DNA of 64,000 nt from Litorimonas sp964511495 (GTDB lineage: Bacteria > Pseudomonadota > Alphaproteobacteria > Caulobacterales > Maricaulaceae). This document shows positions 8,699 to 17,201 of this stretch, one piece after another (position 1 is the first letter of the stretch; every line of letters begins with the position of its first letter). The translations under genes were made by a program, and so were the position numbers. Location: positions 92,646-156,645 of the forward strand of contig CAZEFT010000006.1 in the NCBI GenBank assembly GCA_964511495.1, in the 5' to 3' direction. A model generated the notes under the pieces. The model was not told the DNA's origin, did no database searches, and saw only the letters and a list, made by a program, of their open reading frames with translations.

Positions 8699-11662
8699 TT
8701 AGAATGTATAGCTTCCCCCAAAGACGATTCGACGATCAGGATAGCCGACAAAACATGTTGGACCTTCCGGCGTTACACATTTCTGGATAATGCGAGACTT
8801 GGTCAAGTTCACAGCCTCAACACCAATGTTGAAGTTTTCTGTCAGATCATAATTGATACTGGCATTCAACTGTCCACGGCTCAATGTATGCACAGGGAAG
8901 CTCAATGTTGAACTGCCTGATGTGTTCGCACCTCCACCAAAATCATTTGTCCGGAAACCTTCACGCCATGTGTAACGAGCACGAGCGGAGATACCGTATT
9001 TCTCATAATAGCCAGTGATGTTGTAGGCATTCTCTGAGAAGTCAAGCAAACCGCGTGGAATGCTAAGCGGACCCAAAACCGTAAGACCACGTCCAGATGT
9101 CGAATCGACAACAGAGCCACCTGAGAACTTCTGATACGTGTAGTTTGCGTTTACACCAAAACCGGAAGCGAAGCCCAATTTGTCTTCGAAATTCGACAAA
9201 TCATACTGGAAGGCAAATTCAAGACCTTGTTGTGTCGTAACGGCAGGGTCATTTGAAGGCTGTTGGAAATCAACACAGAGACCGGTTGTATTGGGATCAC
9301 CAAGAACATTGGGCTGAACTTCCGGGTTAAAGATACCCGTTGAACAATTCGGTCCCGCCTCGCGGACAAGGTCCGTCGTACCATTCAATCCGTTAACATC
9401 ATTGACGTCATCAACAAGCGTAGCGCCTTCAAAGTTCTGACCAAAGATATTGGTCCGATCCTTGTTAAAGTAACCAACACTAAATACAGCCGCTGGTGCG
9501 AAATACCATTCAGCAGACACATCAAAAGATGTTACTTCCTCTGGCTCCAAGCCGGGGTTACCCAAGCCAACAACACTATTTTCTTGGTTGTCGAATGAGA
9601 AACCAATTCTCAAATCATCAAAGTCAGGACGGCGAACGTCTTTACCATAGCCCAAACGAAGCACCAAATCATCAGACGGATTGGCAATTAGGTTGAAGCG
9701 AGGCAAGATAAACTCATAGCTACCTGACACTGTGTTCAACTCTCTCGCCGCACCACCAACAGAAGGGGCGAAGCCGGTCGAGTCAATATCAGTTGAAATA
9801 TAGCGAAGGCCGATGTTACCGCGGAAGATACCACTGGCAAAATTCGCTTGACCATAGAGCGCGATCGTTTCTTCGCTCAAATCACGGAATGCATTCTGAT
9901 CCTCTGATAGATTTAGCGTCAAATCACCGTCAGCCTGAGGGTTATTCACACGATGGGCCGCTAAAGCAGCTTCTAAAGTAGAAATAACGGCGTCTGGATC
10001 AGAGAATGAAAGATCAGGATCAACAAGCAAGAAGTTGCTGATAAACAGGTCTCTTCCGTCAGCATCACCATAATTAGATGGGCCAGGAACTAAGATATCA
10101 GCGAACAATGAACCGTTCGGCGAGTCTTCCAACTGACTAAATCCGCCAATACGATCGTCGATATCGACAAATGTATGCTCGGAATTATTAAATCGGACAC
10201 CAGCCTCAACCGATGTCAGGTAATCACCAAACTTACCGTTTGAGAAATCATATTCGACATCTAAACGCACAGCGTTTTCTTTATTATCAGTCGTGTTACG
10301 ACCCACATCAACCTGATCCAGAACAACATTGTTGGGATTGGTCAAATCTGCAGCAGACGGTGCACTAGAGGCATCAAAATTGATACCAAACGCCAGAGAA
10401 TCACCACGGAGGTCATATCTGAATGGTGTACAGTTGTCATTCCGGCTGTCTACATTTGGACAATTCGGGTTGATGAAGTTTACTGTTGTATTCAAAGTCG
10501 GTGTAAATGTATCTGAACTCGAACTGGAAGCCTCAGCTGACACTGTCCAATTATCGCGCGTCCATTCACCACCAACGGTGAAGATTTTACTGTCAGTGAC
10601 ACGAGAGGCTGTCTCACTAGAGAAACGCAAGTTACCATCATGGTCCGTATCGTTAGGATTGATCACGCCCACTAATGCACCTTGCAAAATTGGTCCGCCA
10701 ACAGCTGAATAATCAAGCGTTTCAAACTGTGTTGGTGCATTCTCAGCTCTATTTCTTAGACCTGAAATACCAGAAGCTTGTAGGCGGTACTGATCTCGGC
10801 TGCGCTCTTGATCATTGATAATAGCACTCGCGTGGAATTTCAGCTCATCATTCGGCGCCCACTCAAGCGTCGTCGCAACGTTAATTGTCTCGTAGTCATC
10901 ATTTTCCTGTTCTTGAACTAAGAACTGAATACCCTGATAGCTGTCAAACTGAGCACCAGGCGCTGACGCCAAGTTATCGCGGTCAGTCCGTGGACGGAAA
11001 GACACAGCTTCTTGCTCAGTGTAACTACCGGTTAGAACGAAACCTACTTCGCCGCCACCCGACGTATCCCATTTTTTACCTAACGCACCAGAGAGACGTG
11101 GCTGAATACCTTCAGTACTTAAATTATTGTCTTCACCCTGTACGCGTACGGAAAATAAAGTTTTCTTCAAATCCAATGGACGGATTGTTTTCAAATTAAC
11201 CGTACCACCGACTGAACCTTCAATCGTTTTAGCTTCAGGGGATTTGATGATTTCCACACCCGCGATAATGGCAGGGTTAACGTCTTCAAAACTGATACCG
11301 TTACGTGATGCACCTGACCCCACACTTGAGACGCCGTTAATTTCAACGCGGTTTTCATTGGCACCGCGAATTTGTACACCTGTACCGACACCCGCAGTTC
11401 TCGTGATTTGAATACCTGTGACGTTCTCAAGAACTTCCGCTAAGTTTTGGTCTGGTAGCTTACCGATATCTTCGGCCAAGATAACTTCAATCAAGCTGTC
11501 AGCGTTACGCTTCTGCTGCAGCGCGTTTTCTAATGACTGACGAATACCAACTGAGATGACTTCATCGTCTGAAGATGAGTCCTGAGCTAAAGCTGTTGAA
11601 GCCATTGCTAAGACGGATACGGATAATAAGGATGCTTTAATAAAGCTTTTTTGGTACTTCAT
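8699..11662 (-). CDS. TonB-dependent receptor (Caulobacter type), second of the alginate locus
   Basis: A 987-residue receptor. I place the start at ATG 11662 (MKYQKSFIK), which follows AAGGGGAA and begins a normal signal peptide ending in STALAQ. An in-frame upstream start would add 16 non-signal residues. A plug domain (about 35-170, with LPDQNLAEVLENVTGIQ and RGANENRVEING) is followed by a beta-barrel ending in FGGSYTF, typical of TIGR01782-type receptors. It resembles its neighbour only at family level, so the two may prefer different oligomer lengths or M/G composition; that is inference. Its promoter has the shared GntR palindrome and its 3' end a strong terminator, so it is a single-gene unit. 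Confidence 0.92.
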   Translation of the reverse strand: MKYQKSFIKASLLSVSVLAMASTALAQDSSSDDEVISVGIRQSLENALQQKRNADSLIEVILAEDIGKLPDQNLAEVLENVTGIQITRTAGVGTGVQIRGANENRVEINGVSSVGSGASRNGISFEDVNPAIIAGVEIIKSPEAKTIEGSVGGTVNLKTIRPLDLKKTLFSVRVQGEDNNLSTEGIQPRLSGALGKKWDTSGGGEVGFVLTGSYTEQEAVSFRPRTDRDNLASAPGAQFDSYQGIQFLVQEQENDDYETINVATTLEWAPNDELKFHASAIINDQERSRDQYRLQASGISGLRNRAENAPTQFETLDYSAVGGPILQGALVGVINPNDTDHDGNLRFSSETASRVTDSKIFTVGGEWTRDNWTVSAEASSSSSDTFTPTLNTTVNFINPNCPNVDSRNDNCTPFRYDLRGDSLAFGINFDASSAPSAADLTNPNNVVLDQVDVGRNTTDNKENAVRLDVEYDFSNGKFGDYLTSVEAGVRFNNSEHTFVDIDDRIGGFSQLEDSPNGSLFADILVPGPSNYGDADGRDLFISNFLLVDPDLSFSDPDAVISTLEAALAAHRVNNPQADGDLTLNLSEDQNAFRDLSEETIALYGQANFASGIFRGNIGLRYISTDIDSTGFAPSVGGAARELNTVSGSYEFILPRFNLIANPSDDLVLRLGYGKDVRRPDFDDLRIGFSFDNQENSVVGLGNPGLEPEEVTSFDVSAEWYFAPAAVFSVGYFNKDRTNIFGQNFEGATLVDDVNDVNGLNGTTDLVREAGPNCSTGIFNPEVQPNVLGDPNTTGLCVDFQQPSNDPAVTTQQGLEFAFQYDLSNFEDKLGFASGFGVNANYTYQKFSGGSVVDSTSGRGLTVLGPLSIPRGLLDFSENAYNITGYYEKYGISARARYTWREGFRTNDFGGGANTSGSSTLSFPVHTLSRGQLNASINYDLTENFNIGVEAVNLTKSRIIQKCVTPEGPTCFVGYPDRRIVFGGSYTF

Positions 11663-11723
11663 GTTTTTCCCCTTGAAGTATATTTTTTGGTTATACATCC
11701 TCTTGCACAAAGATTAAAACCAA

Positions 11724-11770
11724 TGTCAACAGAATTTTACAACCGATTTTACCGTATTGGTAGTACCAAT
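11724..11770 (-). promoter_or_regulatory. GntR operator and promoter of the second TonB receptor gene
   Basis: The perfect 15-bp palindrome ATTGGTAGTACCAAT lies at 11756-11770. On the minus strand it is followed by AAATCGGTT (11741-11749), a 10-bp gap and GTTGACAT with TTGACA at 11724-11729. The layout matches the first TonB promoter and nearly matches the PL6 promoter (9-bp gap). Confidence 0.65.
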
Positions 11771-11899
11771 TTCCAACTACCTTCTGACTTGCTATGATTT
11801 GTGAACGTTCCAAGGTTACGTCCTTGGCTGTAAAAAAGAGCTATTTGTCACAACCAACATTTTTGAGTGCGGCAGCGCGTTTTAGGGCGAACAATACGG

Positions 11900-12028
11900 C
11901 TATCCCGTCTTTATACCAATGACGCCTAAGGTTTCGCTGACTTCGCTAATGACGGTCTCTTCATCAATATCTCCAATCATGGTGATTTCGATCAGCCCTT
12001 TTTCAAGTTGCGGTCTCAGCCAAGACGT
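11900..12028 (-). pseudogene. Remnant of an M16 (insulinase-family) peptidase
   Basis: A 42-codon stretch ending in TAG reads TSWLRPQLEKGLIEITMIGD and then a continuation with DIDEETVISEVSETLG. This resembles the segment of M16 zinc peptidases that links the two halves, where W-L-x-P-x-L and E-[IV]-x-[IV]-V-G-D-[IV]-D occur. The frame is interrupted upstream by a TGA within five codons, and neither an HxxEH zinc motif nor a start is present. It is best read as a leftover from a deleted gene. The call rests on my recognition of the motif and needs a database search. Confidence 0.5.
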
Positions 12029-12101
12029 CTTTTCTCATCGCGGGACTATGGCTTGACCCTTTGAACGTCTTTTCCTCCCATTACAGGCGAATATTCCATT
12101 C

Positions 12102-12117
12102 TTGCATTCGAATGCAG
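12102..12117. promoter_or_regulatory. LacI-type operator 1, before the symporter gene
   Basis: TTGCATTCGAATGCAG contains a perfect 14-bp palindrome (TGCATTCGAATGCA) with a central CG, typical for LacI-family binding. It lies about 82 bp before the SSS symporter start. Four related sites occur in this locus, near a LacI gene. Confidence 0.75.
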
Positions 12118-12198
12118 TGTCTATACAAAGATGAAAAGCTTCACGATTGGACGCTAAGGCCATTGTCGTGACATAAGAATAAAAGAATTGGGGTCCCT

Positions 12199-13866
12199 AT
12201 GGCAAGTTTTGGTGGGTTAAACTGGACGATTGTGATCGCCTATCTGATCGGCAATCTCTTTTTAGGCTATGTCATGAGCCGCCGCGTCAAAACCTCCGAG
12301 GATTATTATCTGGGTGATCGTTCTGCGCCTTGGTGGGCTATTGGTATTTCAGTGGTGGCGACCTATGTCAGCGCCCTCTCCTTTTTGGGTGGGCCCGCAT
12401 GGGCTTATGGCGACGGTATGGCCGCCCTCGCTATTCATATTAATTACCCATTAGTGATCTTTATTGTCGCGGCATTCTTCCTGCCGTTTTTCTACAATAG
12501 TGGCGTCGCCTCTATTTATGAATATCTGGAACGCCGCTTCGGCAAAGCCTCCCGCCGTGTGATGAGTATTCTCTTTTTGATTACTCAGACCATTTCGACG
12601 GGTGCGATTTTGGCGGCCACAGTCATTGTCGTTGATTTCGTGACAGGTATCGGCACGATGAATTCCATTCTTGTCATCTCAACCATCGTTTTGATCTATA
12701 CCCTTATGGGCGGCATGAATGCCGTAATTTGGACAGATGTGCTTCAAGGCATCATACTTTTCATCGGCGCGGGCGTCGTGCTTTATTCTTTACTGACGGA
12801 AGGCGCACCCATGGCCGAAAGGCTCGCATTTCTGAAAGAGAATGGTAAACTGGATCCACTGAATTTTAGTCCTGACATCACCATTGCTCCCACGGTTTGG
12901 GCCGGGATTATCGCCATGACCCTTTTTCACATCACGGTTTACGGCAGTAACCAGATGATGGTGCAACGTGTTTTAGCCGCCAAAAATATTGGCGATGCCA
13001 AAAAGTCTTATCTCCTTATGGGCTATGGTGCCTTCTTTATTTACTTCCTGTTTTTCTTTATCGGTGCATTATTATTCGCTCATTACCAAGCGCAGGATTT
13101 CCCCAGTCAGGATATGAATAAAATTATCCTGTTTTACGCGCAAAAGCTCGCTTTTCCAGGCTTGATGGGCATAATTGTGGCGGCCGTGATGTCCGCCTCA
13201 ATGTCTACTATGTCTTCGGCTCTGAATTCTCTCTCTACGATTTCAGTCGTCGATTTTTATAAACCGCTCATAAAAAAAGACGCCCCCGAAGCCCATTATC
13301 TCTTGGCCTCTCGTATTATGACATTTTTCTGGGCCGTCATGGTTATTCCTGTGGCTTACCTCGTGATTAATGAGGGCGGTTCCGTATTGGAGGTCTTAAG
13401 CAAAATTGGCTCTTATCTGGTCGGAGCAAAACTGGCCATGTTCGGCATGGGCTTTTTCTCGAAAAACACAACAGAGCGCGGCCTGCTCATCGGCGTTGTC
13501 GCCGGATTTATTGCCCTTGTCCTCTTGGCACCTTTCGGCCCGCTCACCGCACCCGTGAGTAAAATTTGGGCGGCCTTTGGCGTAGTTTTGCCAACAATCG
13601 CATGGCCTTGGTTTGTTGTTATTGGCGGTGGTGTCAATATTCTGGTCTCTTGGCTTGCCAGCCTGATTTTGGATGGCCGTCAATCCAAATGGCACGAACA
13701 ATCCGTGCCCGGACAAATCCAGTCATTCAAAGATAAAAACCTGCCCGAAAAAGACGGCGGTTGGTATGTCGTTCCCGGAAAGATTGACGCTCCATTTTGG
13801 GGTCTGCTGGTTTTATTTGCATTGATTATGATCTTCTTGGCTTGGTTCGGCACATTAGGCGGCTGA
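12199..13866 (+). CDS. Sodium:solute symporter (SSS family)
   Basis: A 555-residue inner-membrane carrier with about 13-14 hydrophobic segments. SSS hallmarks include RVKTSEDYYLGDR near residue 30, a Gly/Ala-rich second helix (TYVSALSFLGGP) and the sodium-site helix MSASMSTMSSALNSLSTIS near residue 335. Relatives transport sugars, sialic acid, amino acids or organic acids with sodium. It is the only inner-membrane transporter in this catabolic locus and is the likely entry route for the periplasmically processed substrate. A LacI-type operator stands upstream. It probably heads a unit with the HAD-like gene 104 bp downstream. Substrate not assignable. Confidence 0.9.
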   Translation: MASFGGLNWTIVIAYLIGNLFLGYVMSRRVKTSEDYYLGDRSAPWWAIGISVVATYVSALSFLGGPAWAYGDGMAALAIHINYPLVIFIVAAFFLPFFYNSGVASIYEYLERRFGKASRRVMSILFLITQTISTGAILAATVIVVDFVTGIGTMNSILVISTIVLIYTLMGGMNAVIWTDVLQGIILFIGAGVVLYSLLTEGAPMAERLAFLKENGKLDPLNFSPDITIAPTVWAGIIAMTLFHITVYGSNQMMVQRVLAAKNIGDAKKSYLLMGYGAFFIYFLFFFIGALLFAHYQAQDFPSQDMNKIILFYAQKLAFPGLMGIIVAAVMSASMSTMSSALNSLSTISVVDFYKPLIKKDAPEAHYLLASRIMTFFWAVMVIPVAYLVINEGGSVLEVLSKIGSYLVGAKLAMFGMGFFSKNTTERGLLIGVVAGFIALVLLAPFGPLTAPVSKIWAAFGVVLPTIAWPWFVVIGGGVNILVSWLASLILDGRQSKWHEQSVPGQIQSFKDKNLPEKDGGWYVVPGKIDAPFWGLLVLFALIMIFLAWFGTLGG

Positions 13867-13970
13867 TGCGCCTCCCAAGGAAAGTGAAAAGCATATGCCG
13901 AATTTAATTCTCCTTCAGAGGAACTGACTTTTGATCTGCGACGTAGTGAATAAAACCGACGGAGCATTTC

Positions 13971-14678
13971 ATGACATTAAAAGCCATTATTTTCGGTGCC
14001 ATTGGCACAATCGCTGAGACGTCCGACTTACAAAGGCAGGCTTTCAATCGCGCCTTTGACAAAGCAAACCTTGATTGGCATTGGTCAAAATCGGACTATA
14101 GAAACCTTCTTGAAATTAATGGCGGAAAAAACCGTTTAAGCTTTTATGCTGATAAGCAGGACATCGGTTTGACATCCGATCAGATCAACACGCTCCACCA
14201 ATCCAAAACCGACATTTACGAATTGCTTTTGGCTGAACAAGTTGTCAGCGCGCGTGAAGGGGTTTCCGAGCTTATTCAAGAAGCTAAGCTTAAGTGTATT
14301 ATGATTGGTATGGCCTCTACCACTTCCCCCCAAAATATTGACAGTATTTTTGATAATATGAGTGACCTAAAACGTGCCGATTTTGACTTTATTCTGTCAG
14401 GCAATGATGTTGATACCGTCAAACCATCCCCTGAAATCTATTCTTTAGCCATAGCGCGAACTCGTCACCAACCCTCCGAAATTATCGTGATTGAAGACAC
14501 GCCTGTGAGCGCCGAAGCCGCCATTAAAGCGGGGCTGACAACTGTGATTTTACCCGGCAATATGGTCATCCAACAAGATATGTCCGTGGCGAGCTCTATC
14601 ATCACACCTAAGGAATTGTCGGTTGAAAAGTTGGAAGCCCTTCTGACCCGAATGAAGTCAGCCCCCAAAGCGGCATAG
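13971..14678 (+). CDS. HAD-like protein of the CbbY/phosphoglucomutase type lacking motif I aspartates
   Basis: A 235-residue HAD-IA-like protein with a helical cap (about 17-95). The usual motif I DxDGT is replaced by IIFGAIGTIAET, so the nucleophile and the acid/base aspartates are Gly and Ile. Motif II (MASTTSP), motif III lysine (VKPSPEIY) and motif IV acidic residue (IEDTPVSAEAA) are kept. The fold is therefore intact but classical phosphoaspartyl chemistry looks impossible. The codons read cleanly (GGT GCC ATT GGC), with no sign of frameshift. It lies between the symporter and the HisD-like gene. A binding, regulatory or unusual catalytic role is possible; none is demonstrated. Confidence 0.82.
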   Translation: MTLKAIIFGAIGTIAETSDLQRQAFNRAFDKANLDWHWSKSDYRNLLEINGGKNRLSFYADKQDIGLTSDQINTLHQSKTDIYELLLAEQVVSAREGVSELIQEAKLKCIMIGMASTTSPQNIDSIFDNMSDLKRADFDFILSGNDVDTVKPSPEIYSLAIARTRHQPSEIIVIEDTPVSAEAAIKAGLTTVILPGNMVIQQDMSVASSIITPKELSVEKLEALLTRMKSAPKAA

Positions 14679-14780
14679 CCACGCCACGTGTAATGTCTCG
14701 CGCGTCACAGCTTATTATACAAAAACTCCGTCCTTCAAGCAGGGCTGTCTGAAAGGGCTGACTTTATCACAAATCCCATA

Positions 14781-14796
14781 TTGCATTCGAATGCAA
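14781..14796. promoter_or_regulatory. LacI-type operator 2, before the HisD-like gene
   Basis: TTGCATTCGAATGCAA is a perfect 16-bp palindrome centred on CG, ending 41 bp before the start of the HisD-family gene. It is the best match among the five sites of the locus. Confidence 0.78.
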
Positions 14797-14837
14797 GGGT
14801 GGTAATCAAGACGTGATAACTGGATCCGGAGAGAGAC

Positions 14838-16160
14838 ATGGCGACCTACTTAAAACACGGAATTGATGCCGACACCAAGATGAAGTCAAACGCCAAAGTG
14901 CGTGAGATTGTGGAAAGCATTCTGGCAGAAATTGAAGAAAACGGTGATGCCACCGTCCGGAAATATTCTGAAAAATTCGATAATTGGAGTCCTAAAAGTT
15001 ATCGCCTCACCCGTGATGACATTGACGCTTGTTATGCAGACGTCTCGCAAACTGCAAAGGACGATATCGCTTTTGCCCAAACGCAAGTCAGGAATTTCGC
15101 ACAAATCCAGCGCGACTCCATGAAAGATGTTGAAGTCGAAACATTGCCGGGTGTGTTTCTCGGGCATAATCACGTGCCCGTAAATGCCGCCGGATGTTAT
15201 ATCCCCGGCGGAAAATATCCACTGATCGCGTCAGCGCATATGTCGGTTATCACAGCCAAAGTCGCAGGCGTCCCGCGCGTTGTGGCCTGTGCTCCGCCCT
15301 TCAATGGCAAGCCACACCCGGCGATTGTTGTCGCTATGGATATGGCTGGAGCTGATGAAATTTACTGCGTCGGGGGTGTTCAGGCCGTCGGTATGATGGC
15401 AATCGGGACAGAGAGTTGCGCGCCCGTCGATATGCTCGTCGGACCGGGTAATGCCTTCGTGGCCGAAGCCAAACGCCAACTGTTTGGTCGTGTTGGAATT
15501 GATCTATTTGCGGGCCCAACAGAGACACTTATCATTGCGGATGACACGTCGGATGGAGAAATTTGTGCTGTTGATCTTTTAGGTCAAGCCGAGCACGGCA
15601 TCAACTCCCCTGCGGTTCTCATCACCAATTCAGAAAAGCTCGCCAATGACACAATCAAAGAAGTGGAGCGACAGCGTCATATTCTGCCCACGGGTGATGT
15701 TGCAGGAAAAGCGTGGGATGATTACGGGCAGGTTATTCTTTGTGACTCCTATGAAGAAATGGTCGAAATGGCCGACTTAGTCTCTTCCGAACATGTTCAA
15801 GTCATGACCAAAGACCCCAGCTATTTTCATAAAAACATGACCAATTACGGGGCCCTGTTTTTAGGACATGAGACCAATGTGGCCTATGGAGATAAGGTTA
15901 TCGGAACTAATCATACTCTGCCGACGAATAAGGCGGCCCGCTATACGGGCGGATTATGGGTCGGGAAATTTTTGAAAACCTGCACCTATCAACGCGTAAC
16001 AGAAGAAGGCTCCGTTGCCGTCGGCGAATATTGTTCGCGGCTCTGTTCTTATGAAGGCTTTGCGGGCCATAAGGAACAGGCCGATATTCGCCTGCGTCGT
16101 TTTTCAGGACAGAACATCCAGGGATTAGACAGCTTGCCCTCACCCCGCAAACAAGCATAG
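14838..16160 (+). CDS. HisD-family zinc dehydrogenase (catabolic, HpsN-like)
   Basis: A 440-residue member of the histidinol dehydrogenase superfamily. The catalytic and zinc positions of HisD are all present: Gln and His in GQAEHG, Glu-His in SSEHVQ, Asp in YGDKVIGTNH, and a C-terminal His in GFAGHKEQAD. Such enzymes oxidise a primary alcohol to a carboxylate in two NAD-dependent steps. Genomic context argues against histidine synthesis and for a catabolic role, as in HpsN, which oxidises 2,3-dihydroxypropanesulfonate to sulfolactate. No sulfolactate lyase gene is nearby, so the HpsN substrate should not be assumed. A perfect LacI-type operator precedes it, and it likely forms an operon with the SnoaL-like and LacI genes that follow. 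Confidence 0.88.
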   Translation: MATYLKHGIDADTKMKSNAKVREIVESILAEIEENGDATVRKYSEKFDNWSPKSYRLTRDDIDACYADVSQTAKDDIAFAQTQVRNFAQIQRDSMKDVEVETLPGVFLGHNHVPVNAAGCYIPGGKYPLIASAHMSVITAKVAGVPRVVACAPPFNGKPHPAIVVAMDMAGADEIYCVGGVQAVGMMAIGTESCAPVDMLVGPGNAFVAEAKRQLFGRVGIDLFAGPTETLIIADDTSDGEICAVDLLGQAEHGINSPAVLITNSEKLANDTIKEVERQRHILPTGDVAGKAWDDYGQVILCDSYEEMVEMADLVSSEHVQVMTKDPSYFHKNMTNYGALFLGHETNVAYGDKVIGTNHTLPTNKAARYTGGLWVGKFLKTCTYQRVTEEGSVAVGEYCSRLCSYEGFAGHKEQADIRLRRFSGQNIQGLDSLPSPRKQA

Positions 16161-16169
16161 CTTGCGGCA

Positions 16170-17201
16170 ATGTCCGATTTTCAACACCAGAAACAAATTG
16201 TCCGAAACTATACTGAGCAATTTGACACAGCCGATATAGACAGTCTCAAAACCACCTTATCAAATTTGGTGAGCAGAGATTACCAGTGGCGCGGCATGCA
16301 TCCCTTTTATGAATTGAAAGGTGTCGATTGCGTCATTGATCGGTTCTGGCGACCTCTCAAAAAAAGCTTTAAACATTTGCAGCGCCGCGAAGATATATTC
16401 TTTGCTGGGCAGAACATCTATCAAGACGACAATGAAGTATGGACCTGTTCCATGGGGCATTTCATGGGGCTGTTTGACTCTGACTGGCTGGGCATTCCTG
16501 CAACGCGGAAAATGGCCTTTTTGCCTTATGCTGAATTTCACCGCATACAGGACGGCAAAATCGCGGAAACAGCTTTGTTCATCGATATTATTCGTATCAT
16601 GCAACAAGCTGGCATTGACCCTTTTCCGCATCAAACAGCTGCCGCCATCATCCAACCCGGGCCGCGCACGCATGACGGTCTGTTGTTTGAACCACAGGAC
16701 GCGCATGCCACGCGAATGACGCTCGAGCTTGTCGAAGCTATGGTCGCCGATTTGACCGAGTTGAATATCACAAAAAACGATAATTGCCCGCCCGAAATTT
16801 TAGCTAAAACCTGGGCAGACGATATGATTTGGTACGGCCCGGCCGGAATTGGCTCGACCTACACCATTCGACGCTATCAAGAACAGCACCAATATCCCTT
16901 CAGGCAACAACTCAGTGATAAAGTCTTTAATGGTCATGTGACCCGGATTGGCGAAGGTAATTATGTCGGGTGGTTTGGTTGGCCCAACTTAAACAATAAA
17001 AATAAGGGTGGTTTTTTGGGTCTGCCCAAAAGCGATATCCACGCCGAAATGCGGGTTGTCGATATTTATCGGCGAGACGGAGATAAACTCGCAGAAAACT
17101 GGGTCTTTATCGATATACTATATTATTTGATGCAACACGGCATTGATTTGCTTAATCACCCTGATGCCGTAAAAGACCTTTATGGAGCTGCAAAAACCTA
17201 A
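16170..17201 (+). CDS. Tandem SnoaL-like (NTF2-fold) protein 1
   Basis: A 343-residue protein made of two SnoaL/NTF2-like domains (about 1-160 and 185-335). Features include GMHPFYELKGVDCVIDRFW near residue 42, IWYGPAGIGST and YVGWFGWPN in domain 2, and DKLAENWVFIDIL near the end. The second domain is clearly paralogous to that of the 346-residue protein at 19601-20641 (shared WYGPxGIG, GWPN, GDK-x-x-ENW motifs). SnoaL-like folds act as cyclases, isomerases, hydrolases or dehydratases. No reaction can be assigned. It starts 9 bp after the HisD-like gene and overlaps the LacI gene by 20 bp, so all three are probably co-transcribed. No signal peptide: cytoplasmic. Confidence 0.85.
   Translation: MSDFQHQKQIVRNYTEQFDTADIDSLKTTLSNLVSRDYQWRGMHPFYELKGVDCVIDRFWRPLKKSFKHLQRREDIFFAGQNIYQDDNEVWTCSMGHFMGLFDSDWLGIPATRKMAFLPYAEFHRIQDGKIAETALFIDIIRIMQQAGIDPFPHQTAAAIIQPGPRTHDGLLFEPQDAHATRMTLELVEAMVADLTELNITKNDNCPPEILAKTWADDMIWYGPAGIGSTYTIRRYQEQHQYPFRQQLSDKVFNGHVTRIGEGNYVGWFGWPNLNNKNKGGFLGLPKSDIHAEMRVVDIYRRDGDKLAENWVFIDILYYLMQHGIDLLNHPDAVKDLYGAAKT

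Larger units (their letters stand above)
11663..12198. other. 536-bp intergenic region between the alginate locus and the LacI-controlled locus
   Basis: It holds the promoter and GntR operator of the second TonB gene (11724-11770), a decayed M16 peptidase fragment (11900-12028, minus strand), an isolated TATACCAAT half-site (11922-11930) and the first LacI-type operator (12102-12117). No intact gene is visible. Confidence 0.7.

Noticed and set aside
14838..16160. Biosynthetic histidinol dehydrogenase (hisD)
   Set aside because: No other his genes are nearby and the gene is behind a LacI-type operator within a catabolic cluster.
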